A stretch of 35,197 nucleotides of DNA from an uncultured Acidobacteriaceae bacterium (GTDB taxonomy: Bacteria > Acidobacteriota > Terriglobia > Terriglobales > Acidobacteriaceae): NCBI GenBank assembly GCA_937879855.1, contig CALFMO010000047.1, positions 1-35,197 on the forward strand, in the 5' to 3' direction. Both the position numbers and the translations under genes were made by a program. Below the pieces are notes generated by a model. It searched no databases. It was not told the origin of the DNA and saw only the letters and a list, made by a program, of their open reading frames with translations. This document shows, in pieces, positions 24,981 to 31,771 of this stretch (position 1 is the stretch's first letter; each line of letters begins with the position of its first letter).

Positions 24981-25403
24981 ATGCAACGCAAGGCTAGTGC
25001 GGTCTGGAAGGGCGGATTGAAGGATGGGAAGGGCGCGATTTCGGCGCCGGGCGGAGTGCTGAAAGATACTCCGTATTCGTTTACCACGCGATTTGAGAAT
25101 GCTCCAGGGACAAATCCTGAGGAATTAATCGCGGCGGCACATGCGGGATGTTTTTCCATGGCCCTATCGGCGCAGTTGGGAGGCGCAAATCTGACTCCGG
25201 AAAGCATTTCGACGACGGTGACCCTTTCACTCGACAAGCTGGATTCGGGATGGACGATTACCGCGAGCCATATTGATGTGGTGGGAAAAGTTCCGGGAGC
25301 GGATGCGGCTACGTTTCAGAAGTATGCGGAAGCTGCGGAGAAGGGATGTCCGGTGTCGAAGGTGCTGAACGCAAAGATTACGATGAATGCGAAGCTGGGG
25401 TAG
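24981..25403 (+). CDS. OsmC family peroxiredoxin
   Basis: The 140-aa product matches the OsmC/Ohr family of thiol peroxidases, which reduce organic hydroperoxides. Redox cysteines are C57 (AAHAGCFSMAL) and C123 (EKGCPVSKVL). The conserved Arg (R37) and Glu (E47/E48 in NPEEL) are present, and length is typical of OsmC. The order of motifs, and YSFTTRFENAPGTNPEELIAAAHAGC, is closer to OsmC than Ohr. GAGGAGA precedes ATG 24981. It follows the small stress-type genes and precedes tRNA-Leu. Confidence 0.92.
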   Translation: MQRKASAVWKGGLKDGKGAISAPGGVLKDTPYSFTTRFENAPGTNPEELIAAAHAGCFSMALSAQLGGANLTPESISTTVTLSLDKLDSGWTITASHIDVVGKVPGADAATFQKYAEAAEKGCPVSKVLNAKITMNAKLG

Positions 25404-25494
25404 GCGAGCTGCAAGAACATTCAACCGCTCAGGGCGCCTTTCGACTTCGCTCAGGGCAGGCGGCGGTTCACGAAGGAAACGGGTAAGGCGTTGT

Positions 25495-25522
25495 TTGACA
25501 CGTGGCGTCGTGCCTGTAGAAT
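25495..25522 (+). promoter_or_regulatory. candidate sigma-70 promoter of tRNA-Leu
   Basis: TTGACA (25495-25500) and TAGAAT (25517-25522) are 16 bp apart, about 60 bp before the tRNA. The hairpin at 25545-25564 would be in the transcribed leader. Confidence 0.6.
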
Positions 25523-25544
25523 ATTGACGTAGATCTTCCTGATC

Positions 25545-25564
25545 CGGCGGCCTTGCGGCCGCCG
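25545..25564. repeat. perfect 8-bp GC hairpin before tRNA-Leu
   Basis: CGGCGGCC and GGCCGCCG flank TTGC. No T-run follows, so it may be part of the tRNA leader or a remnant repeat rather than a terminator. Confidence 0.45.
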
Positions 25565-25583
25565 CTGCAACGTAAGTCCACTT

Positions 25584-25670
25584 GCCATCGTGGCGGAATT
25601 GGCAGACGCGCATGGTTCAGGTCCATGTACCGGCAACGGTGTGGGGGTTCGAGTCCCTTCGATGGCACCA
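25584..25670 (+). tRNA. tRNA-Leu (CAG anticodon), CCA encoded
   Basis: The 87-base cloverleaf has acceptor GCCATCG/CGATGGC, anticodon stem CATGG/CCATG with loop TTCAGGT (anticodon CAG), a long variable arm (ACCGGCAACGGT), and T-loop GGTTCGAGTCC. The 3' CCA is encoded. The long variable arm and the 7-base loop fit a leucine tRNA. It decodes CUG. Confidence 0.95.
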
Positions 25671-25775
25671 AGCTTAAAGAAATTGTAGATTTGTGATTGT
25701 TGATTGAAACCCCTTCAGCGCGAAGGCGCATTTCAATCCACAATCAGCAATTAGTAATTTTGCAGTGCAGAAATG

Positions 25776-25809
25776 AAAAAGGCGATCTCTGGTTTGAGAT
25801 CGCCTTTTT
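25776..25809. terminator. intrinsic terminator between tRNA-Leu and cspA
   Basis: AAAAAGGCGATCTC and GAGATCGCCTTTTT flank TGGTTT: a perfect 14-bp stem with A and T tracts on both sides, so it can terminate transcription from either direction. It lies just after the cspA stop (minus strand). Confidence 0.92.
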
Positions 25810-25825
25810 GCAATAAGGGGGTGGT

Positions 25826-26029
25826 TTACAGCGGCTGGACGTTCTCAGCTTGCCAGCCCTTGGGGCCCTTGGTCACGTCGAACTGCACGGTTTGGCCCTC
25901 TTGCAGGCTGCGGAAGCCGCCCGCTTGAATCGCCGAGAAATGCACGAAAACATCTTCGCCAGACTGGCGGCTGATGAAGCCGTAGCCCTTCGCGTCGTTA
26001 AACCACTTCACTGTTCCTTGTTCTGCCAT
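25826..26029 (-). CDS. cold-shock protein, CspA family
   Basis: The 67-aa product is a single cold-shock domain: MAEQGTVKWFNDAKGYGFISR contains RNP1 (KGYGFI) and VFVHFSAI is RNP2. It binds single-stranded nucleic acid and acts as an RNA chaperone. The start ATG 26029 lies behind a leader of roughly 110 bases, if the promoter proposed upstream is right, as in many cold-inducible csp genes. Its terminator follows. Its neighbours to the right include other RNA-binding genes, across the acyltransferase gene. Confidence 0.97.
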   Translation of the reverse strand: MAEQGTVKWFNDAKGYGFISRQSGEDVFVHFSAIQAGGFRSLQEGQTVQFDVTKGPKGWQAENVQPL

Positions 26030-26121
26030 GGTGTTAGGTAATCCTTTGATTGTTCAATTTACGCTGGAGAGATTCGGAGGTACTGCGAGAGGTTACTGGT
26101 GTTGAGGCAGGAACTGCTCAC

Positions 26122-26176
26122 GTCCGATTCGGACAACGTACATAGCGATACTACACCAATATGCGCCAATTAGCAA
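26122..26176 (-). promoter_or_regulatory. candidate promoter and leader hairpin of cspA
   Basis: On the minus strand TTGCTA (26176-26171) and TAGTAT (26153-26148) are 17 bp apart, each 4/6 consensus. Just downstream, GTCCG-ATT-CGGAC (26122-26134) would form a leader hairpin. It implies a leader of about 110 bases. Confidence 0.35.
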
Positions 26177-26212
26177 GGGTGATATGCGTGCGGGATTTGA
26201 ACCGGAACACGC

Positions 26213-27397
26213 TCAAGTTGCCTGCGGAACTGCCGGCGGATTTTCGAAGTATCGTTTGAGGCGAAGAAATGGATCTTCCAGGTATTTCTTAGAGAGCGCT
26301 GCCAGCGCGAAGGTTGCGGCAACCACGACCAGGATTCGAAGCAGAAACGAACCGCCGGTACCGAGGCGAGCTACGTCGTCGAAGTTCATGGCATGCAGTA
26401 GCCGGTAGTAGAAGTCGCCGACCGTGAGATGAATCAGGTAGATGCAATAACTCAGATCCGCGGTGATTCTGGCCGGGCGGCATCGCAGAAACGCGGTGAA
26501 CTTGCTGCCCCGATAGGCCAAAGCGAGCGCCATCAGGCCGGCAAAAACGAATTCGGCCTGAGTGTAGTGGAAGGCGGTGCCAGCCACGGTCTTGGTGCCC
26601 ATGATGCCGTAGGGGCGTCCCGCGATCAGGATCAGGGTTGAAGTTCCTATGAGTAAAATGGCCAGTGCCCACGCCGACGATCGGGAATAATAACGGGAGC
26701 GCACCCATATGGCGAGGATGGCTCCGAGCGCCAGTCCATCAAATCGGAAGAAAGAATACGGATAGATCTGGAGTTCAGGATCCATTCCTGCATGGGCGCA
26801 AACGCCGCGAAGAACGGGCGTGCCGAACACAATCAAAACAGTAAAGGCGAGCAGCCAGTATCCCTTGATGAAGCGGACGACGAGCGGCCATACCAGGTAG
26901 AAATGTTCCTCCACGGCGAGCGACCAGAATACGCCGGGACCATGCGGGATTCTCACATGAAAAGCATAGGCAAAATTAGCCAGGTACAACAGGGATAAGC
27001 CAAAGTAGGCTCCGGCTCCTGGATAACCGAAATACATAACGACGATGCAGGTCAGATAAAGAGGGACGATCCGAAGGACCCGCCGAGTGTAGAAGTTGCG
27101 GAAGTAGTGTTCGCTTTCCCGGGAGTCAATCAATATGCCTGTAATGAGAAAACCAGAAAGAATGAAGAATAGATCCACACCCAGCCAGCCGCGTCCGATG
27201 AGGGCACCAATGCTGGCCGGAAGCCACGAGAGTACCGGGGTCGGCCAGCCATAGAAGAGGTGCATAATCAATACCATTAGAACGGCGGCAGCGCGGAACC
27301 CATCCAACTCCAGAACGCGAGACGACATTGGGCTGGCTGCGGATGGGCGAGGGATTACGGTCGTGACGCCGGCGACGCTAGGCGCGATGGTTGCCAA
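26213..27397 (-). CDS. acyltransferase 3 family (OafA/YrhL-like) integral membrane protein
   Basis: The 394-aa product is an integral membrane acyltransferase with roughly ten hydrophobic segments. The family signature ELDGFRAAAVLMVLIMHLF contains R35 and the likely catalytic H46; WLGVDLFFILSGFLITGIL and FYTRRVLRIVPLY follow in the expected order. Enzymes of this group O-acylate surface polysaccharide, lipid A or peptidoglycan; the acceptor is not readable. The start is TTG 27397, with GGAG 6 bases upstream; an in-frame ATG at residue 24 is an alternative. It is oriented like cspA, but the 183-bp gap and its own leader suggest separate units. Confidence 0.88.
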   Translation of the reverse strand: MATIAPSVAGVTTVIPRPSAASPMSSRVLELDGFRAAAVLMVLIMHLFYGWPTPVLSWLPASIGALIGRGWLGVDLFFILSGFLITGILIDSRESEHYFRNFYTRRVLRIVPLYLTCIVVMYFGYPGAGAYFGLSLLYLANFAYAFHVRIPHGPGVFWSLAVEEHFYLVWPLVVRFIKGYWLLAFTVLIVFGTPVLRGVCAHAGMDPELQIYPYSFFRFDGLALGAILAIWVRSRYYSRSSAWALAILLIGTSTLILIAGRPYGIMGTKTVAGTAFHYTQAEFVFAGLMALALAYRGSKFTAFLRCRPARITADLSYCIYLIHLTVGDFYYRLLHAMNFDDVARLGTGGSFLLRILVVVAATFALAALSKKYLEDPFLRLKRYFENPPAVPQAT

Positions 27398-27897
27398 GAC
27401 TCACTCCGGGTAATGGGTAGATGCTTTGCGAGTGGTTCCGAACGGCGAAAGTACGAGAGCGATAGATGCACATTGTCCGTCAAGGTTTGCCGGAAACACG
27501 AATCGACGCCGAATCTCCGGCCGCAATATCAGGGATTGTGAACACCGACGGTCGGAAAATCAAGGAAAATGAGTTAACTCATTGGTTATCTCTGTCGAGA
27601 AAGACAATCCTCGCGTAATTCAAGGAACTCCTACTGTTTGCGACGTCGGAGCAGCACGAGAATAAACAGCGTATACTTGAGGTACTTAACCTCGAAGACC
27701 ACGTCTATTTGCGCCTTCGCGATTGAGAGATCGAGAGGCGTCGTTCTGTAACAACGAGTTTTCCTGGATATTGTGTGCCGGGGCATGGCCGGGTGGTGAT
27801 TTGCTGGGCCGGTCGCCGTCACCTTCAAAAGCTGTGCCACAACCAGTGGTTCGTGAACTAGCAATTATTCAATCCACCCGAATCACAGGAGGTGATT
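27398..27897. other. 500-bp intergenic region between divergent genes
   Basis: No convincing gene was seen. It holds a perfect 16-bp palindrome (27568-27583) and the ribosome site of the following small gene at its end. Base use is less GC-rich in 27540-27700. A promoter for the rightward genes is expected but not clearly recognisable. Confidence 0.6.
27568..27583. promoter_or_regulatory. perfect 16-bp palindrome, candidate operator
   Basis: AATGAGTTAACTCATT is fully self-complementary and lies between the acyltransferase start (27397, minus) and the small basic-protein gene (27898, plus). This is a typical binding site for a dimeric regulator; which one is unknown. Confidence 0.5.
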
Positions 27898-28050
27898 ATG
27901 TCCCTTGCTAATGGTGACAAATCGAGGTTCAACCGCATACGAAGGCAGAAGCTGGCGCGTCGTATACGAAATCGCGAACTGCTGAAGAATGTGGGGTCGC
28001 AAGGCAAGCCGACGGTTTCGAGTTCGCAGAAGAAGCCAGTGGGGGCCTGA
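27898..28050 (+). CDS. 50-aa basic small protein
   Basis: This short gene reads MSLANGDKSRFNRIRRQKLA..., with many Arg and Lys residues, and ends KKPVGA. A textbook AGGAGGT lies 5 bases before the ATG (27890s), which is strong evidence for translation. The Arg-rich helix (NRIRRQKLARRIRNREL) suggests RNA or ribosome binding. It lies about 100 bp before the RRM-protein gene on the same strand. Close matches in other Acidobacteria would be expected; this is from memory, not searched. Confidence 0.7.
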   Translation: MSLANGDKSRFNRIRRQKLARRIRNRELLKNVGSQGKPTVSSSQKKPVGA

Positions 28051-28150
28051 AACTGCACTTAGTTTGCCGCTTTCCGCGTCGCTTCGCGATCGGAGAAAGT
28101 TACCGGAGCGGTGCTCAAAGATGAAGTTGATTTGTGAAAGAGGAACAGCA

Positions 28151-28519
28151 ATGAAGAATCTTTACGTAGGAAATTTGCCCCACAGCACAACCGAGTCGGA
28201 ACTGCGAACGGTTTTTGAAGCGCATGGTGCGGTGGAAAAAGTGAGTATCGTGACTGATCGGGAAACGGGACGCGCCCGGGGTTTCGGATTTGTGGAAATG
28301 ACTAACGCCGCCGAAGCTGATAAGGCGATTGCGGCACTGAACGGATCGGAACTGGGCGGACGCGCATTGAAGATCAATGAGGCGCAGCCCAAGGCGGACC
28401 GACCGAGGGGCGGCGGCGGCGGTGGTGGAAAGCGGTTTGGCGGTGGGGGAGGCGGAGGGGGCCGGGGACGTGATGATTACCAGGGCCACGCACGCCAGCC
28501 GCGCGAACCTCGCTGGTAG
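28151..28519 (+). CDS. glycine-rich RRM RNA-binding protein
   Basis: The 122-aa product has one RNA-recognition motif (residues 1-80) and a glycine/arginine-rich tail. RNP2 is LYVGNL at 4-9 and RNP1 is RGFGFVEM at 43-50, with conserved aromatic positions. The tail (about 85-122) is Gly-rich with Lys and Arg, then QPREPRW. Such bacterial RRM proteins are often cold-induced. ATG 28151 is chosen, with AAAGAGGAAC upstream; a longer upstream frame (27989) is not supported by the domain. Confidence 0.9.
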   Translation: MKNLYVGNLPHSTTESELRTVFEAHGAVEKVSIVTDRETGRARGFGFVEMTNAAEADKAIAALNGSELGGRALKINEAQPKADRPRGGGGGGGKRFGGGGGGGGRGRDDYQGHARQPREPRW

Positions 28520-28596
28520 TTTTCTTGTTTCCTGGCGGCCAGACCCGTGGCGACGGGTGGCGGCACCGCAAGATAAAACCTAAGGAGGGATTGTGA

Positions 28597-28839
28597 ATGC
28601 CAAGAGGACGCTCAACTTTTACTAAACGTCAAAAAGAACAAACGCGACAACAGAAACAGCGCGATAAGGCGGAGCGCAGGGAGCAGCGCAAGCAGGATAA
28701 GCCTGAAGGTGTTGTCGTCGACGAGATGCAGGAACTACGGGAGCATGCGGCAGCCCAGGCCGCGCTGTTTAACGTCGGCTCAGAGGACGAGCAGACTTCG
28801 TCGGAAGTGTTTACACCGGGCGGGAAGAACGACCGCTAG
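28597..28839 (+). CDS. 80-aa highly charged protein
   Basis: The product begins MPRGRSTFTKRQKEQTRQQK and continues with Lys/Arg/Gln/Glu-rich helix (AERREQRKQDK), then an acidic C-terminal half (EMQELREHAA, SEDEQTS). AAGGAGG precedes the ATG, so translation is likely. The strongly basic N-terminus suggests nucleic-acid or ribosome binding. Same-strand placement after the RRM gene and before the convergent helicase suggests shared regulation. No known family was recognised. Confidence 0.75.
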   Translation: MPRGRSTFTKRQKEQTRQQKQRDKAERREQRKQDKPEGVVVDEMQELREHAAAQAALFNVGSEDEQTSSEVFTPGGKNDR

Positions 28840-28856
28840 CTAGACTCCGCGGAAGA

Positions 28857-28908
28857 GCCCCACTTCTCGCAAAAGAGGCGAGAAATGGGGCACCCACTTT
28901 TCTTTTTA
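28857..28908 (+). terminator. intrinsic terminator after the 80-aa gene
   Basis: GCCCCA-C-TTCTCGC (28857-28870) pairs with GCGAGAA-A-TGGGGC (28878-28891), one mismatch, around AAAAGAG, followed by a T-rich run (28898-28908). Confidence 0.8.
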
Positions 28909-28923
28909 TACTTAAAAACTGAG

Positions 28924-28952
28924 AAATGGGCAGCCAATTTTGGTGCCCATTT
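28924..28952. terminator. second hairpin, between 80-aa gene and helicase (bidirectional)
   Basis: AAATGGGCA (28924-28932) pairs with TGCCCATTT (28944-28952), and the interior has a further CCAA/TTGG stem. T-rich flanks exist on both sides. It lies just after the helicase stop (28963, minus) and repeats the GAGAAATGGG sequence of the preceding hairpin. Confidence 0.75.
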
Positions 28953-28962
28953 TTCTTTTCCG

Positions 28963-30159
28963 TTACACAAAAACTTCGCCGGGCAAAGCGGTGAGGGTGC
29001 GCGACGCCAGCGTATTTTGAACGAAACGCCGGGGCTGTGCGGCGCCGGACTGGTCCATCTGCATGCGTTCGATGCGCAGCTTCAGAGTTCGCTCGATATT
29101 GCGGAGCTCCACGACTTCGACACCAGCGGCCAGTGTGGTAGCGCGGCCCGTCAAGCCAGCGCGACCAGTGCGACCCACACGGTGGATGAAGTCTTCCGCC
29201 ATTTTAGGCAGGTCATAGTTGATAACGTGGGCGACGTCGTCGCAATGCAGCCCACGTGACGCAATGTCGGTCGCGACCAGCACCTGGTAGCGGCCTTCCT
29301 GAAATCCGCTGAGCGCGCCGTTGCGCTGTGACTGCGAGCGGTCACCGTGAATCATGGTCGCCGAGAATCCGTCGCGAGCCAGTTCTTGCGCCAAGCGCTG
29401 CGCGCCACGCTTGGTGCGGGTGAAAATCAGGGTCTGTCCCTTTTCCCCGTAAAGAAGCTGGCGGAGAACGTCGAGCTTTTCGCCGGGGCGGACTTCGTAG
29501 GCCTTGAGTTCCACGCTCTCGGCCGGTTTCAGCACCGAACCGAGTGCGACCCGCACTGGATCCCGCATGTACTCGTGTACGAGTCCGGCGACAGATTGCT
29601 CGAGCGTCGCCGAGAAACAGAGCGTCTGGCGGCTCTTGGGCAACACGGCAAGAATACGCCGGATGGCCGGAAGGAAGCCCATATCGAGCATGCGGTCGGC
29701 TTCGTCGAGGACGAGCATTTTGATCTGGCGCAGATCGGCGAACCTGCGATCGGTGAGATCTTGCAGGCGTCCGGGAGTGGCGATGATCAGGGATGATCCC
29801 GCGCGCAAGCCCTGGATCTGAGTTTTTTCAGAAACGCCGCCGATGACGAGTGCGGCTTTGGGCATGCCCTTGCTGCGCAGGTTTTCGTATTGTTCATGGA
29901 CCTGCATGGCAAGCTCGCGCGTGGGCAAGAGCACCAAAGCGCTGGCATGCTTCGCCGATTCGCGGCGGAGCATTTCGATGACTGGAATCAGAAACGCTAG
30001 AGTTTTGCCGGTTCCGGTCTGGGCGGTGCCGATTACGTCTTTGCCCTCAAGAGCGGGTTGAATAGCGCGCTCCTGGATGGGCGTTAAGGTGATGAATTGA
30101 GCTGCCGCGAGCTTCTGCTGCAAAGCCGCAGACAAGGGCAGTTCGCTAAATGTGGTCAT
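28963..30159 (-). CDS. DEAD-box RNA helicase (RhlE-like)
   Basis: The 398-aa product is an ATP-dependent RNA helicase with both RecA-like domains and little beyond. It has the Q motif (TLTPIQERAIQ), motif I AQTGTGKT at 46-53, PTRELA, the DEAD box in VLDEADRML near residue 155, FSATL, and HRVGRTGRAG. The C-terminal extension of RhlE is absent; the last 15 residues are short and basic. ATG 30159 lies behind a long leader. Cold-shock DEAD helicases of this class often work with RRM and Csp proteins, which are nearby. Convergent with the 80-aa gene. Confidence 0.96.
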   Translation of the reverse strand: MTTFSELPLSAALQQKLAAAQFITLTPIQERAIQPALEGKDVIGTAQTGTGKTLAFLIPVIEMLRRESAKHASALVLLPTRELAMQVHEQYENLRSKGMPKAALVIGGVSEKTQIQGLRAGSSLIIATPGRLQDLTDRRFADLRQIKMLVLDEADRMLDMGFLPAIRRILAVLPKSRQTLCFSATLEQSVAGLVHEYMRDPVRVALGSVLKPAESVELKAYEVRPGEKLDVLRQLLYGEKGQTLIFTRTKRGAQRLAQELARDGFSATMIHGDRSQSQRNGALSGFQEGRYQVLVATDIASRGLHCDDVAHVINYDLPKMAEDFIHRVGRTGRAGLTGRATTLAAGVEVVELRNIERTLKLRIERMQMDQSGAAQPRRFVQNTLASRTLTALPGEVFV

Positions 30160-30571
30160 TCTAGATTGTTCTTTCTGGAGGGGCCGGGTCGGTATACACG
30201 TCGATACACTTATGCTGTTTCAGCAGATACACGTGAAGCTTCCGCGCCGCTCACACTTCAAATTTTGATTTAAACGCTGGAACTAAACGGCGGGCAGGAA
30301 GAGCGGAGATGAAACTGATCCAACGTGGGACCACCGCGTCACAAGCAAACCGTGGAAAAAGCGTCAAAAAGAGTATAGCACAGTGCGGCGACCGCCGCGG
30401 TTACGGGCGTAATCAACGACAAGCGGTTTAGTGCCTGCCTGTACTGTTGGCGTTATACCCTGAAATCCATCCACGCATCTTACTAACTGGTTTGGGACAG
30501 CGACGGGAAAGAATCGTCGCTAATCGAGCAGTCCTCGACTAGAATTGGGAACCCCGCAAAACAAATTGCGA
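30160..30571. other. 412-bp intergenic region, helicase leader and upstream of the PHP-GT pair
   Basis: No gene was seen. It holds three ATACAC(G/T)T-like words near 30194-30235, an A-rich segment around 30290-30380, and, close to the PHP gene, two consecutive hairpins (30499-30538). Promoters for both divergent units must lie here but no clear consensus was recognised. Confidence 0.6.
30499..30538 (+). repeat. two tandem hairpins upstream of the PHP-domain gene
   Basis: AGCGACG (30499-30505) pairs with CGTCGCT (30515-30521), and TCGAG (30524-30528) pairs with CTCGA (30534-30538). They lie 33 bp before the start codon, possibly in the leader. Confidence 0.4.
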
Positions 30572-31771
30572 ATGGCCGAAACAAAATTCTCCTGCTTCTG
30601 GCATCGACCGGACCTTGGCCGGGATAGTCAGGCTGCGGTTTCACTTCACGGTCACACTAATCGATCCAAAGAAAGCCTTCAACTCATCCCGCAACTGGCC
30701 CGCAGGGGCCCCATGTTGCGTGAGGCTCTGGAGAAGCAATGCCGGAAGTCGAGAATTCCGGTGGATTTTTCGCGAGCCTATTGGACCCCGCCGCTAACGC
30801 CGCGTCTCGCTTTCGAAACGGAAAGGGATCAGATCGAAGATGCTCTTGGGCTGAGAGCGTTGGTGTCGCTCACCGACCACGACAACATTGAAGCTGCCTC
30901 GTGGTTGCGAGCCTCGCACGAGACGGCGCATATTCCGGTGTCGTTGGAGTGGAGTGTCCCATTTGGTGGAACTGTCTTTCATCTCGGGGTACACAATCTG
31001 CCGGGCAAACAGGCGCATGCTATCGTGAACGATCTCGTCGCATATACACGAAACCCGAGCGATGAAGGCTTGTGCAAGTTGTTGGCCATGCTCGATGGGT
31101 TACCGGATGTGCTGGTTGTCTTCAATCATCCGTTGTGGACGCAGTCCTGCGTAGGAGTGCAGCGAGGCAGCGATGACCTCGATCGATTCCTGGACTGCGC
31201 GGTGGAGTTTCTGCACGCCTTCGAAATCAACGCAACGCGCAGCACCAAGGAAAACCGGCGCGTCAAACAGCTCGCGGAGCGATGGCAGCGTCCTCTAGTT
31301 TCGGGCGGAGACCGGCACGGGTGTGCAGCTAGCGGCGCGCTGAATCTGACCGGCGCCGAAACTTTTGCCGAGTTTGTGAATGAGATTCGGAAGGAACGGC
31401 GTAGCCACGTGCTGCTGATGCCGCAGTACAACGAGCCGGTCAGCATACGCACTACGCGGACGCTGCTCGACGTGATTCGCAACTACCCGGAATATCCGAT
31501 GGGCTCGCGACGGTGGGACGATCGCATATTCCATCCTGACGAAAATGGCGGCGCCGACCGCCCGATCTCTTCACTGTGGAACGCGCCTCCCGCCTATGTG
31601 GAGAAGATCCTGGGATGTATCCGGTTGCTGGAAAAGGCAGTCGTACAACGGGCATTGGAGCGGATGTTCACGCCCTCAAGAGGTGCACAGGCACCCGAGG
31701 AAGGACCAATGGAGTTGGTTGCCGACGACGTGGTTGCGACGGAGACGGTTTCCTCCGAGGCACTTTCGTAA
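30572..31771 (+). CDS. PHP-domain metal-dependent phosphoesterase-like protein
   Basis: The 399-aa product carries the PHP metal-binding motifs in order: H26-x-H28 (SLHGHT), TDHDN, the Glu in SLEWSVPF, NHPLW, and GGDRHG. They suggest a metal-dependent phosphohydrolase active on small phosphorylated molecules or nucleotide/sugar phosphates; the substrate is unknown. The remaining C-terminal 100 residues have no recognised domain. ATG 30572 is chosen over an upstream TTG (30545). Its stop overlaps the start of the glycosyltransferase (TAATG), so the two are translationally coupled and probably act in one glycan pathway. Confidence 0.78.
   Translation: MAETKFSCFWHRPDLGRDSQAAVSLHGHTNRSKESLQLIPQLARRGPMLREALEKQCRKSRIPVDFSRAYWTPPLTPRLAFETERDQIEDALGLRALVSLTDHDNIEAASWLRASHETAHIPVSLEWSVPFGGTVFHLGVHNLPGKQAHAIVNDLVAYTRNPSDEGLCKLLAMLDGLPDVLVVFNHPLWTQSCVGVQRGSDDLDRFLDCAVEFLHAFEINATRSTKENRRVKQLAERWQRPLVSGGDRHGCAASGALNLTGAETFAEFVNEIRKERRSHVLLMPQYNEPVSIRTTRTLLDVIRNYPEYPMGSRRWDDRIFHPDENGGADRPISSLWNAPPAYVEKILGCIRLLEKAVVQRALERMFTPSRGAQAPEEGPMELVADDVVATETVSSEALS

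Noticed and set aside
28390..28470. Gly-codon repeat tract in the RRM gene as a tandem-repeat locus
   Set aside because: The repeats are explained by the Gly-rich coding tail and are not exact.
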